Shown: piece by piece, positions 9,418 through 17,453 of the stretch
Position numbering within the stretch: the first letter of the stretch is position 1
Layout of the letters: each line of letters opens with the position of its first letter
NCBI RefSeq assembly: GCF_025370875.1
Contig: NZ_JAMXFD010000004.1
Location: 1 to 64,000 of the forward strand
Reading direction: 5' to 3'
DNA from: Laspinema palackyanum D2c
GTDB lineage: Bacteria > Cyanobacteriota > Cyanobacteriia > Cyanobacteriales > Laspinemataceae
DNA length: 64,000 nucleotides
Position numbers and translations under genes: made by a program
Notes under the pieces: model-generated
What the model was told of the DNA's origin: nothing
Database searches by the model: none
The model's input: the letters and a program-made list of their open reading frames with translations, nothing else

Positions 9418-9679
9418 AAGTGAGTTCTGTTGATGGGTTCTATGGACTGTTTAGATCTTATCCCTCGACTTGCCGCTCTTCGCATCAAATTTTAGAGTTG
9501 ACAGCGATCGGGTGAAGCCGGTTGCAGTATTGCTCGGGTAGGGGGTTAACCCTATTGGGGGGGACAGCCCCCTGGTGGAATACTCAAAAATCGCTGAAAA
9601 TAGATCTCAGACTGAAAGTGTTTGACATCTTTAGAGTAAATCCCTCCATGCATCCCCCGGAGGGATTTTATTTTTCACC

Positions 9680-11110
9680 CTACTCATAAATACTGCCATC
9701 GGGGAGGATTGCGCCATCGAGTTGCGCTTGCGTTTCTCCTTCCCCAAAGTTAGCGCCGATGAGGTTGGCGTTGGTGAGGTTGGCATGAGTGAGGTTAGCC
9801 GATTCTAGGTTGGCACCGGCGAGATTAGCACCGGCGAGGTTGGCTCCCATTAATTGGGTTTGCTGTAAGTTTGCCTGGGATAGGTTGGTTTCGATCAGGG
9901 TGGCGCTGTTGAGATTGAGCGCCCTTAAATCTAATCCACTCAAGTCTGATCCGCTGAGGTTTGCGCCACTGAGATAAACATTTCTAAACAGGGTATTGCG
10001 GAGGTTGATGCCGCGCAAGTCGGCACCGGCAAGATTGGCACCGTCTAAGTCGGCTTCATTCAGGTTGGCACCGCTGAGGTTGGCACCGGCGAGGTTAGCT
10101 TCCCGTAAGTCGGCACCGCGTAAGTCGGCTTGACTGAGGTTGGCTTCTTGGAGGTCCCCTCCGGCAAAATTGGCTTGGGTGAGGCTACAGCCGATGAGAA
10201 TGGCTCCTCGTAAGTCGATGTTGGCAGCGGGTTCGCTGCCGATCGCCGGGTTGGGATAGCCGGAATAGGCGATCGCTGCCTCTCCCCGGAGTGTTAGCGC
10301 TTGATTCGCTGGAAATGCCAGGGGTGAGCCCGTTTCAGGGTCTAGTTTCTGATAGGGATTTCCCCAAGTGGGTAAGGCGTTGGGTGCGGCGGCGCTGGTA
10401 TGGGAACCCGGCGATGCCTCAATGACGGGAAGGTTCGGATTCGGTTCGCTATAGGCGGCAGGGACACCCCAGGCATTCGGCACCATCGGCATTTGAGGAG
10501 GGACGGGGACGATTTCGCTGCCTTCTCGTCGGGGTTCGAGTTTCTCGATCGCCTCGCCGAGATGGGAAATCTGTTCCGAGAGTTGAGCAATCTCCTCGGG
10601 GAGGCGACTGCTGCCTGCGGTTGTCGCTTTTTCTGGCAAGTCCCCTTCCGTGGCGGTGAGGGTATCGCGCAATTCCTCGATGGGAGGTTCCAGATGCTTG
10701 CTAATGCGCGATAACGCCACATCCAATACCATTAACTGCTGTTCTAGGTTGAGGATGGGTGAGAGCAAACGTTCCATCTGCTCCTTCTCAGGTTTTTCCA
10801 GGAGGTTCTCATTCAGGTGGGAGATTTCTTCGCTGAGTTCCCCAACTCGATTGGCGATCGCCACTTGAAACTCATCTATACTCTGATCCACTTCCGTGAT
10901 GGCATTGCTGAGTCGTTGCTGCGTGATCAGGTGCAATCGGTGGCGATAGACTAAATTTAGCCATGCGGAGAGAAATAAGACGACTGCTGCATAACTGAGT
11001 CTTCCCAGAACCAATGCAGCAACCAAACCCGCAACTGATCCAGCCAGGGAAATATATTCAGCAATTTTAATCCAACCCTCGTTGTTTGGTTGCATGGAGT
11101 TTGGTTGCAT
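9680..11110 (-). CDS. Membrane-anchored coiled-coil protein with C-terminal pentapeptide repeats
   Basis: The product (about 476 residues) has two close hydrophobic segments near residues 21-55, a long Glu/Gln/Leu-rich coiled-coil region (about 65-195), a Pro-rich linker, and roughly 180 C-terminal residues of A(D/N)LxG pentapeptide repeats, which fold as a right-handed beta helix. I chose ATG 11110 rather than TTG 11182 because the earlier start lies inside the terminator hairpin at 11164-11193; ATG 11095 is also possible. A 15-bp tandem duplication (TTTGGTTGCATGGAG) covers the two candidate ATGs. It is the last gene of the minus-strand run that begins at 15178. Function is unknown; a membrane scaffold is a reasonable guess. 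Confidence 0.75.
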   Translation of the reverse strand: MQPNSMQPNNEGWIKIAEYISLAGSVAGLVAALVLGRLSYAAVVLFLSAWLNLVYRHRLHLITQQRLSNAITEVDQSIDEFQVAIANRVGELSEEISHLNENLLEKPEKEQMERLLSPILNLEQQLMVLDVALSRISKHLEPPIEELRDTLTATEGDLPEKATTAGSSRLPEEIAQLSEQISHLGEAIEKLEPRREGSEIVPVPPQMPMVPNAWGVPAAYSEPNPNLPVIEASPGSHTSAAAPNALPTWGNPYQKLDPETGSPLAFPANQALTLRGEAAIAYSGYPNPAIGSEPAANIDLRGAILIGCSLTQANFAGGDLQEANLSQADLRGADLREANLAGANLSGANLNEADLDGANLAGADLRGINLRNTLFRNVYLSGANLSGSDLSGLDLRALNLNSATLIETNLSQANLQQTQLMGANLAGANLAGANLESANLTHANLTNANLIGANFGEGETQAQLDGAILPDGSIYE

Positions 11111-11163
11111 GGAGCCTCGGTTCTCAACGTTTGATGAGGATTTACCCGTCTTAAATACAGAAA

Positions 11164-11193
11164 ACAAGGGACAATCAATCAATTGTCCCTTGT
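11164..11193 (-). terminator. Intrinsic terminator downstream of the 11215-12312 gene
   Basis: The perfect inverted repeat ACAAGGGACAAT / ATTGTCCCTTGT (11164-11175 and 11182-11193) has a 6-base loop. Read on the minus strand it is followed by a short T-rich stretch. It separates the coiled-coil gene from the pentapeptide gene and argues against a start at 11182. Confidence 0.7.
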
Positions 11194-11214
11194 TAAAATA
11201 ACACTAAAATTCAA

Positions 11215-12312
11215 TTATTTGCTTTTTGGCAGATTTTTCGCTTGTTCCACGGCAATTTCCCGCAAGGCTTGGAAGGAATTGGCATTGGATGTCCCTTCGA
11301 TCGCCTTGACTGCCAAATCTTGTACCTGTTTGAGGGCCGATTCCAGTTGTTTGGTGAGGGTTTTGATGCGTTCTTCTTGGTTGTTGATGCTCACTTCTAA
11401 TGCACTGATTTGCAGTTGATAGGAGCGTTGCAGTCCTTCTACTTCTTTGCTTCGCAGATCTGAGGCGATTTTGGCTTGATAGTTGCCGATATTTCGACCA
11501 CTGTCTTTGCCATTCTTGATGTTAGTTTCCAATTCTTTCGGATGTGCCTCGACTTTGGCTTTGGCTTCGGCATAGTATTTTTCCCGTTCGGCGATCGCAT
11601 TTTCCCGTTCAGTCCATTCTTGTTCCTGGGTTTGGCGGATTTCTGCCAGTTCTTGATACAAGCCTTTTTGGGTTTGCGCGTATTCTTCCTGAGCCAGATG
11701 GCGATCGCGTTCTAAACTATAGCGATATTCCTCTGCATCCCGCTGTTGCTGTTTCTGGCGAGTAGTATTGCGTTCTTTAATCTCACGTTGATGGGTTTCT
11801 TGTTCTTTCTCCCAGGTTTTCTTGAGAGTTTGGATTTGTTGCTCTAAGGTATCCTGGCGATCGGTGATTTCCCCTTGAAAGGTTTTAGCGCGCTCTTGAT
11901 AAGTTTGGACTAACCCTTCTAACGTCTCCTCGGAAACTTCCAAATCATGTAAATTTTGAAGGTCTTCCACCTCCTGATTCACCGATTTGTCCAGTTCATG
12001 AAGTTTAGCCGCTTCCCCAGTCAGTCGTTCGGACAAATCACTGACCGCACCCCCAAATCCGAATTGCAACAATTGCAGACTTTCAATGGTCTGATTAATT
12101 TTCTGTTGAGCCGTTGGTGTGGTATTCATAGGGGTTTTTACTTCGGGAGAATTGACTTCTTTAACCGCTGAAATGGTACTTTTGGCCGCTGCTTGTTTTT
12201 CTTTAGCGAGTTGCTTAACTTGAGCCTCTAGTCCTGAGTTTTCCTTTTCTAATTCCTCAAAAGCTTCCATGATTTCCGCTTTAGTGCTTTTAGAGGTAAT
12301 TTTTTTCGCCAT
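11215..12312 (-). CDS. Long coiled-coil protein, paralogue of the 12426-13424 product
   Basis: The 365-residue acidic, Glu/Gln/Lys-rich protein is almost entirely predicted coiled coil between about residues 75 and 335. It has no membrane segment and no recognised catalytic motif. It shares a layout with the next upstream gene: a short N-terminal tail, a region of the form QFGFGGAVSDLSERL..E.AKL.EL, a central helical rod containing WTERE, and a C-terminal block ..QLESALKQVQDLAVKA. The matching block of the neighbour ends AAMRQAQDLAMRA. The N-terminal part (EAFEELEKENSGLEAQVKQLAKEK) looks like a small leucine-zipper region. Function is unknown; tandem paralogues of this type could form a hetero-oligomeric filament or scaffold. 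Confidence 0.75.
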   Translation of the reverse strand: MAKKITSKSTKAEIMEAFEELEKENSGLEAQVKQLAKEKQAAAKSTISAVKEVNSPEVKTPMNTTPTAQQKINQTIESLQLLQFGFGGAVSDLSERLTGEAAKLHELDKSVNQEVEDLQNLHDLEVSEETLEGLVQTYQERAKTFQGEITDRQDTLEQQIQTLKKTWEKEQETHQREIKERNTTRQKQQQRDAEEYRYSLERDRHLAQEEYAQTQKGLYQELAEIRQTQEQEWTERENAIAEREKYYAEAKAKVEAHPKELETNIKNGKDSGRNIGNYQAKIASDLRSKEVEGLQRSYQLQISALEVSINNQEERIKTLTKQLESALKQVQDLAVKAIEGTSNANSFQALREIAVEQAKNLPKSK

Positions 12313-12425
12313 CAGAATTCTCCAAAAAATGTGCAGGGTTTAAATCTGTATTAGCCTGCGGAGGCAGGCTTTGTCCGTATAGCCCCACCCTTGAGGGTGC
12401 GGGGGTCAGGTTAACAAATTAACTA

Positions 12426-13424
12426 TTATTTAGAGCCAGAACTCATATTTGATGAGGTTTGAAAGGCTCGCATTGCTAAATCTTGAGCTTGTCGCATCGC
12501 CGCTTGTAGCTGGGCGTTAATATCAGCAATTTGTTGAGTTTGACGTTCAATATTGCTGTTGAGAGATTGCAGGGTTAAATCATACCCTTGCTTCGTGCCT
12601 TCCCACTCTTTCTCGAACAGGTCAGATTTGACCTTGGCTTCGCGTTTCACTTCAGCGATCGCCTCTTCTTTTGCCTTAATATAAGCTTGTTTCAATTCTT
12701 CCTCAAATCCAGCAATCTTCTCCTGATTGGCTGCAAATTCGGCTTGATGTTCCGTCAAATATTTCTCTCGTTCCGTCCAGTTCTTTTGTTTTTCCCGAGC
12801 AATTTCTTTCAACTCGCGTTCTTGTTGCCGCTTCCGTTCTTCATATTCATCAGTTTCTAATTCTTGAATCCGCAGCCGTTCATAGTCATAATCTGCCGCT
12901 TCCTGTTCTCGTTCTTTGGTGAGGGCTTCATCTTGCTCTTGCACCAAACTGTCAAATTCTTGTTGTTCTTTTTGCCATGCTTTACGCTTTTGCGCCTGGT
13001 CCGTTTCAATAGTTTCTTGTTGTAAAGCCGCCTGATGATCCAGCAGTGCTAACTTTTCTTGGTGTTCTTGGGTGAGAATGTGCAGCGCATCAGCAACCAC
13101 TCGAATTTGACGTAATTCTTCGAGGCGATCGGTTTGAATAACAATCGCCCGTTTGAGTTCATCCAGTTTAGCAGTTTCGGTACTCAGTTTCTCCGCCAGT
13201 TGGGTGACAATACTCCCAAAATCGAGTTGCAGATCCGCTAATCCTTTAACAATCGTATCAACGGTGTAAGTCGAGGCAACGGCGAGGAGTTCTTTATTTT
13301 TATCCTTTTCCGCTTCCTCCTCTTTCGTAGCAACTTTAGAGGCAGTTCCTTGGCGATTGGCTAGAAGTTGTTGAAATTGGGCTAAAATTTGAGATTTACT
13401 GTCTTTAACCGGGGTTTGGGACAT
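12426..13424 (-). CDS. Long coiled-coil protein, paralogue of the 11215-12312 product
   Basis: The 332-residue product is highly charged and nearly all helical rod (about residues 60-315). The start is ATG 13424 (MSQTPVKDSKS), which has a strong AGGAGG seven bases upstream; an in-frame start at 13478 lacks such a site. The N-terminal QILAQFQQLLANRQGTASK is followed by LADLQLDFGSIVTQLAEKL, which aligns by eye with the LLQFGFGGAVSDLSERL stretch of the downstream paralogue. The Ser-rich tail ends SSNMSSGSK. It belongs to the same minus-strand group of unknown genes. I do not recognise a named family. Confidence 0.75.
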   Translation of the reverse strand: MSQTPVKDSKSQILAQFQQLLANRQGTASKVATKEEEAEKDKNKELLAVASTYTVDTIVKGLADLQLDFGSIVTQLAEKLSTETAKLDELKRAIVIQTDRLEELRQIRVVADALHILTQEHQEKLALLDHQAALQQETIETDQAQKRKAWQKEQQEFDSLVQEQDEALTKEREQEAADYDYERLRIQELETDEYEERKRQQERELKEIAREKQKNWTEREKYLTEHQAEFAANQEKIAGFEEELKQAYIKAKEEAIAEVKREAKVKSDLFEKEWEGTKQGYDLTLQSLNSNIERQTQQIADINAQLQAAMRQAQDLAMRAFQTSSNMSSGSK

Positions 13425-13479
13425 GAATTTTCCTCCTATTTCTAATAGTTTAGATGCGAAAATGTTGACCATCATCACC

Positions 13480-13662
13480 CGGCGGGGGATAAATCCCCCG
13501 CCTCATAGCTAAAGTCGGTTAAAAACCGACTAAAAATATCATCCTATACTATAAGACTATAAGACTTTCAGTCGGTTTCAACCGACTTTAGCTGTTAGAC
13601 GGGGGTTTTAACCCCCGTCGGTTGTTGCTGTTAGGGTTTTAACCCCCGTCGGTTGTTTACCC
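13480..13662. repeat. Two-palindrome repeats (GTCGGTT..AACCGAC and GGCGGGGG..CCCCCGCC)
   Basis: Copies of the two-palindrome repeat fill the gap between the coiled-coil gene and the small gene at 13664. The same repeat type occurs at 3402-4170, 38282-38590 and 62826-63058. Confidence 0.8.
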
Positions 13663-13663
13663 T

Positions 13664-14038
13664 TTACTCTAGCGGGCGGTTGGAGAGAAGCTGGAGAATG
13701 GCATTACAGCGATCGCAACGGTTGCCTTGCCAGCAAAAACACTCATCCACCACCTGCAAAAGCATCGCTCTCATTTGGCGATTTTGCTTTAATAAGGCAG
13801 CATAATTCTGCTGAACCGAAGTAACCACAAGATGCAAATGTTGAAAATCTTCACTGAGGAGTTGTAAATCATTTAACGTATCGGTGCGAATCTCCTCAAT
13901 CGTAGTCAGATTTCCCTTCAACTGATTTTCCCAGACAGACTGGCGGGTGAGTTTGGCAATTTTTTTCATGAATTTATCTAAAACCCGGTGAAAGGAGAGA
14001 TGCTTCACGCATCTCTCCGTTGTTTTATCCGACTCCAT
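13664..14038 (-). CDS. Small unknown protein with C-terminal Cys cluster
   Basis: The product has 124 residues, or 101 if it starts at ATG 13969 (MKKIAKLTRQ). It is helical, with a likely coiled coil in the middle, and ends with four closely spaced Cys residues (CFCWQGNRCDRC), a possible zinc or redox site. In favour of the long form, its ATG overlaps the stop codon of the upstream gene as TAATG (14036-14040), which suggests translational coupling. Against it, a perfect 10-bp hairpin (GGAGAGATGC / GCATCTCTCC, 13994-14018) lies in this first part and looks like an inserted repeat. No family is recognised. Confidence 0.55.
   Translation of the reverse strand: MESDKTTERCVKHLSFHRVLDKFMKKIAKLTRQSVWENQLKGNLTTIEEIRTDTLNDLQLLSEDFQHLHLVVTSVQQNYAALLKQNRQMRAMLLQVVDECFCWQGNRCDRCNAILQLLSNRPLE
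13994..14018. repeat. Perfect 10-bp-stem hairpin at the start of the 13664-14038 gene
   Basis: GGAGAGATGC (13994-14003) and GCATCTCTCC (14009-14018) flank a 5-base loop. It could be an attenuator or terminator between coupled genes, or a mobile palindrome captured in the reading frame. Confidence 0.7.
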
Positions 14039-14724
14039 TAACCATTAGCAAGCGCAGGTTCCCGCATTACTTCATGAGAAACTGCCGCAGGCAATGCCAT
14101 ATCTCCCGAAGTTGGACCATCCAAATGTGCCGCCATCAAACAAGCAATTTCAGCCGGAGGCAAATTATCCAAACAAATCATTTCTCGGGTTCCTTCCAAG
14201 TCAATCATCCGACTCAGATTTTGGGGGTCAGACAAAACGATCGCCGCTTGTTCCACCATCTCCCAATCGGACCGTTCAATCCAGTCCCATTTTAGGCTAT
14301 AATAATTAATCGGTTTAATCACCCCATTCTCATCAGGCTTTTGTCCAGAATGCTTGATAAAATCTGGCACAAATACCCCTTCTGCGGGTTCAACTCCTCG
14401 CGCTTGAACTGAGGCAACTAACCGATTAAAATCACTGAGACTTCGGCCCTTAACATAAGTAACCATCACCACATCATGGGGCAATTCTCCCCCTTCAGCC
14501 ACAAACCAAATTTGTCCCCATAAGGTATTTTTGGTCTGCCCCAAGCTGCCAAAAAACTTGCTAAACTTGAGGATAGTCATCGCTAATTTTGACCCATATT
14601 CCTCATCTCCAATCGTCCACTTTCCTGCCTGACAATTGTTTTTAGCAGAAATGGGTAATTCGGGAACAACAATGGCATTTTCGGGCTTGGTTCCAAATAC
14701 GGAAATTGTTGCTTTCTTAGACAT
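14038..14724 (-). CDS. Unknown protein, about 228 residues, in XRE-linked cluster
   Basis: I chose ATG 14724 (MSKKATISVFG) because AGGAG lies eight bases upstream; in-frame starts at 14784 and 14814 have no clear site. The sequence looks like a beta-rich globular domain in the first 150 residues, with the blocks LWGQIWFVAEGG, VVMVTYVKGRSLSDFNRLV and YYSLKWDWIER, then a helical C-terminal part. There is no signal peptide or membrane segment and no catalytic motif I can name. It sits between two small unknown genes in the same direction, with TAATG coupling to the next. Phage- or element-related origin is possible but not shown. Confidence 0.65.
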   Translation of the reverse strand: MSKKATISVFGTKPENAIVVPELPISAKNNCQAGKWTIGDEEYGSKLAMTILKFSKFFGSLGQTKNTLWGQIWFVAEGGELPHDVVMVTYVKGRSLSDFNRLVASVQARGVEPAEGVFVPDFIKHSGQKPDENGVIKPINYYSLKWDWIERSDWEMVEQAAIVLSDPQNLSRMIDLEGTREMICLDNLPPAEIACLMAAHLDGPTSGDMALPAAVSHEVMREPALANG

Positions 14725-14818
14725 GGTTTCTACTCCTGTAGGGTTGTGTAAAACTGCTGAATTCTCTGTTTTATCTTTAGCCATTTTGAGTAACCTATCC
14801 CCCATGATTTCCACGGGA

Positions 14819-15178
14819 TTATCGAATCACTGGACGAGGGGTAACTGGGGCGGAATTTGGATATTTGTAACCCGGTTCTTCTCCGGGTCGGGACTCAGTT
14901 TTAGCCGCCTCCGGGTGGGGATATCGTTCTACCCAAGGGTTGCCATTGGTCCCTCGAACCGACTCCGAAGAGGAGATGCCTTGGGTACTTTGCAAAACCG
15001 CCAGCAGATTTTGTAACAGTTCGATGTGGGCTGGGGTAAAATGGATGGTGAACCCCGAACCATCTCGGGCATAACCCGGACAAATGAGGGAGGCGGCACC
15101 TTGGTCTTCATGTTTGGCAATATAAAGCCAGTCCCCGTCTTCGAGCTTATAGTGAGTATCAGTCCAGGTTTTGAGCAT
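14819..15178 (-). CDS. Unknown small protein, first gene of the minus-strand cluster
   Basis: The start is ATG 15178 (MLKTWTDTHYKLEDGDW), which has AGGAG about nine bases upstream; the frame extends to 15208 without a better site. The 119-residue product has a compact N-terminal domain (about 75 residues with WLYIAKHEDQGAASLICPGYARDGSGFTI-like strands, then a helix HIELLQNLLAVLQS) and a disordered, Pro/Glu-rich tail. It is the first gene after the divergent promoter region shared with the XRE regulator. Function is unknown. Confidence 0.6.
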   Translation of the reverse strand: MLKTWTDTHYKLEDGDWLYIAKHEDQGAASLICPGYARDGSGFTIHFTPAHIELLQNLLAVLQSTQGISSSESVRGTNGNPWVERYPHPEAAKTESRPGEEPGYKYPNSAPVTPRPVIR

Positions 15179-15379
15179 CGTTCCTCTCCTGTCTTGTTTG
15201 TGTGGCACCCTCCCTTATGGCGCTCTCGATTGGCCCAAACCCGTCTGGTACCCGACCCGAGCTTTTACTAGGTCTAGCGTCTCAGCCGGAAAAAGGTGGG
15301 ACTGCTACAGTGCCCCTAGCGCCTGCTTTGTTGATGTTTTGTTCAACTAAACCTAGTTTAACGCGGCTTGATTTTTTCG

Positions 15380-15420
15380 TCAACCTAAAAGTTGATTTTT
15401 TTTTCAAAGTCGCCTACAAT
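15380..15420 (+). promoter_or_regulatory. Promoter of the XRE/ImmA operon with overlapping inverted repeat
   Basis: TTGATT (15392-15397) and TACAAT (15415-15420) are separated by 17 bases, a good sigma-70-type pair, with transcription expected near 15427. The small inverted repeat TCAAC-N6-GTTGA (15380-15395) overlaps the -35 box and is a candidate operator for autoregulation by the XRE protein. Confidence 0.55.
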
Positions 15421-15445
15421 GCAGATGTAGTGGGAATTTAAAGAC

Positions 15446-15787
15446 GTGGAACAGAGTTTTGGTAAACTAATTCGTCAAGCACGCAAGGACAAGGGATATA
15501 GCCAACGGGAGCTTGCCAAGCTTCTGGATGTCGATTTCACCTACTTGTCCAAGCTGGAAAACGATCGCGCAGACTATGCACCTAAAGAGGAAGTGATTCG
15601 GTCTTTGGCGCGGAATCTGGATTTGGATGAGGAGGAGTCTATCGTCCTCGCCGGTCGTCTTCCGCAACGGTACGAGGATTTTCTCAAGCAAAATTATAAA
15701 GCGATGCCTGCACTGTTGCGGCGGATGCGAGAAAATCCTGATTTTGCAGAGAAGGTGTTTCAGCAGGTGGCAAGCGAGGGGGAATAA
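15446..15787 (+). CDS. XRE-family helix-turn-helix regulator
   Basis: The 113-residue protein has a Cro/CI-type HTH in its first 65 residues (FGKLIRQARKDKGYSQRELA, then DFTYLSKLEND). It is a DNA-binding regulator, probably a repressor. The start is GTG 15446. The ImmA/IrrE-type peptidase gene begins two bases after its stop, so the two are cotranscribed. In known XRE/ImmA pairs the peptidase cleaves the repressor to release its targets. The most likely targets are its own promoter and the divergent unknown operon 15178-9680. Confidence 0.9.
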   Translation: MEQSFGKLIRQARKDKGYSQRELAKLLDVDFTYLSKLENDRADYAPKEEVIRSLARNLDLDEEESIVLAGRLPQRYEDFLKQNYKAMPALLRRMRENPDFAEKVFQQVASEGE

Positions 15788-15789
15788 TC

Positions 15790-16470
15790 TTGAGTATTTT
15801 TAAGCCGTATCGCTATTATCGCAAAGAAGCGATTGAGTATCGGGCAAATAATGTACTCAGGCGAATGGCACAGCGAGGGGACCAATTTGCTCCTTGCTGG
15901 CCGTTTGACGTGACTTTGGTTGCGGATTTTTTTGACCTCGGGGTAATTTGGGAACGGATTCCACCGGATGAACAAGGGGCGATCGCGGCGAGGATTCTCC
16001 CCCTGCAACGCTGTATCGAGATTAATGAAGAGATTCTCGATAAACCCCAGGGATTCCTGGAATCCACCCTGGCGCATGAAATCGGCCATTGGGTGCTGCA
16101 TATTAATCATGAGGCGACGACGGAAACGGCCGATCGCCTGCTTACAGACCTCTCCCTAGCAACCGATGAACCCTTTGTCTGCCGGGGAAGTCGGGAAGTG
16201 AACAGTCCCCTGAATCATGCCTCGGTATTAGAGTCTATGGAGTGGCAGGCACAGTATTTTGCGGGTTGCCTGCTGATGCCGAGGCGGATTTTAGAAGAGA
16301 AACGCCAAGGACGGGATTTAACCTATTGGTCTCACTTATATGAAATGCGAGAAGAATTGGGGGTGAGTATCTCTAATTTGGTGAATCGCCTTCAAGATTT
16401 AGAGTGGATTTACTTGGATAAGAAAACTCGCAAGCGGGACATTTATCCAGGAAAGGCACTGGTTTCGTGA
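15790..16470 (+). CDS. ImmA/IrrE-family zinc metallo-endopeptidase
   Basis: The 226-residue product has the zinc motif HEIGHWVLH at about residues 97-105, in the context ESTLAHEIGHW. Members of this family cleave partner XRE repressors. The start is TTG 15790 with GAGGGGGA about eight bases upstream, located at the end of the XRE gene. An EWQAQYFAGCLLMPRR-type helix follows, typical of the family, where the Glu/Gln-rich helix supplies the third ligand region. It ends before a hairpin terminator at 16488. The pair is typical of mobile-element and stress control modules. Confidence 0.9.
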   Translation: MSIFKPYRYYRKEAIEYRANNVLRRMAQRGDQFAPCWPFDVTLVADFFDLGVIWERIPPDEQGAIAARILPLQRCIEINEEILDKPQGFLESTLAHEIGHWVLHINHEATTETADRLLTDLSLATDEPFVCRGSREVNSPLNHASVLESMEWQAQYFAGCLLMPRRILEEKRQGRDLTYWSHLYEMREELGVSISNLVNRLQDLEWIYLDKKTRKRDIYPGKALVS

Positions 16471-16487
16471 ATGGGGTTCAGAGTGAC

Positions 16488-16525
16488 AAGCGATCGCAGT
16501 TTCCCAGGGTGGGAGGCGATCGCTT
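16488..16525. terminator. HIP1-containing bidirectional terminator hairpin
   Basis: AAGCGATCGC (16488-16497) pairs with GCGATCGCTT (16516-16525), followed by T residues on the plus strand. It lies between the convergent ends of the ImmA gene and the peptidoglycan-binding gene. Confidence 0.65.
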
Positions 16526-16532
16526 TTCGGTT

Positions 16533-17453
16533 TTAATACAGAGAAAGCAACAAGATACTTTGGGTTTGAGGACCGGCAATTCCATCGGCATGGATCAGGC
16601 GATCGCGTTGCAACTCCATCACCCCTGCCTCAGTGAGTTGACCATAATAGCCGGTAATCGGTCCTACATAGTATCCTAAGTTCCGTAAATTTTCCTGGAG
16701 AGCAACTACCGCAGAACCCTGGGACCCGGGACGCAGGGTTTCTCTGGCGAGAGGCACCGGATCCGGTGTTTTTGTAAGTTTTAACCGGGTTTTGGTACTG
16801 GCAACACCATCGATGGGGATATGGTAATCCTGTTGTAAGTGCATCACCGCATCTTCCGTCAATGTGCCATAGTAGCCGGTAACAGGACCTTGAAAATAAC
16901 CGGCAGCCATTAATTCTTGCTGTAATTGTACCACCTGTTCCCCGCGATCGCCTCGTTGCAGCGCCCCACTGCCGGGATTATAGATGGGGCGATCGCCGGT
17001 TATGGGGGTGGAATGGGGAGTCGGCGAAGCGGGACGAGGAGTCAAAGGTTTTTGCCCTTGATAACAACCGATTTGAGCAATTGTTAAGGCATTAATTGCA
17101 CCATCACCCACCCCAGCACTTTCCAGTTCCCATTTTAAGACCGCTTGTTCCGTCATCGGTCCATAAAAACCAGAAACAGGTCCGTGAAAATAACCCGTTG
17201 CCTTCAACATCTGCTGAACACAAGTGACGAGGGGTCCACTATCTCCCCGTCCCAGTCCTTGTGGGGTAATCAGATGGGACGCGACTGCCTCTTGCATGAG
17301 ACTGAATAGGGAGAGACTCAGGGCGATCGTTACCCTGTAACGGTAAAAACTTACACAATCTTTAAGATTAAACCCGAAATGTAGGGGCGATTCGGGAATC
17401 GCCTCTACAGATTCGAGGGCCAAAACCGTCTGTAAATAAGCTAAATTTTCCAT
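16533..17453 (-). CDS. Protein with three peptidoglycan-binding (PG_binding_1) repeats
   Basis: The 306-residue product starts MENLAYLQTVLA, a conserved cytoplasmic N-terminus in cyanobacterial relatives. It then has a hydrophobic segment (about residues 42-58) that probably serves as a signal or anchor. Three PG_binding_1 domains follow at about 67-130, 160-225 and 235-305, each with the pattern RG..G..V..LQ..L...GY..GP..G.YG..TE.AV. It should bind cell-wall peptidoglycan in the periplasm. Residues about 16-25 are encoded by a TAGGGGC-type palindrome (17381-17408) that has inserted in frame between the conserved N-terminus and the hydrophobic segment. Confidence 0.85.
   Translation of the reverse strand: MENLAYLQTVLALESVEAIPESPLHFGFNLKDCVSFYRYRVTIALSLSLFSLMQEAVASHLITPQGLGRGDSGPLVTCVQQMLKATGYFHGPVSGFYGPMTEQAVLKWELESAGVGDGAINALTIAQIGCYQGQKPLTPRPASPTPHSTPITGDRPIYNPGSGALQRGDRGEQVVQLQQELMAAGYFQGPVTGYYGTLTEDAVMHLQQDYHIPIDGVASTKTRLKLTKTPDPVPLARETLRPGSQGSAVVALQENLRNLGYYVGPITGYYGQLTEAGVMELQRDRLIHADGIAGPQTQSILLLSLY
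17381..17408. repeat. TAGGGGC-family palindrome inside a coding sequence
   Basis: GTAGGGGCGATTCG is followed by an almost exact reverse complement (two mismatches). It matches the family at 4172 and 28320 but here lies inside the peptidoglycan-binding gene and keeps its frame open. Confidence 0.8.

Noticed and set aside
10342-10868. Several 70-130-codon frames over the pentapeptide membrane gene
   Set aside because: They are shadows produced by repetitive GC-rich coding sequence.
11111-11182. TTG start at 11182 for the pentapeptide membrane protein
   Set aside because: It lies inside the terminator hairpin of the upstream gene; ATG 11110 or 11095 is more likely.
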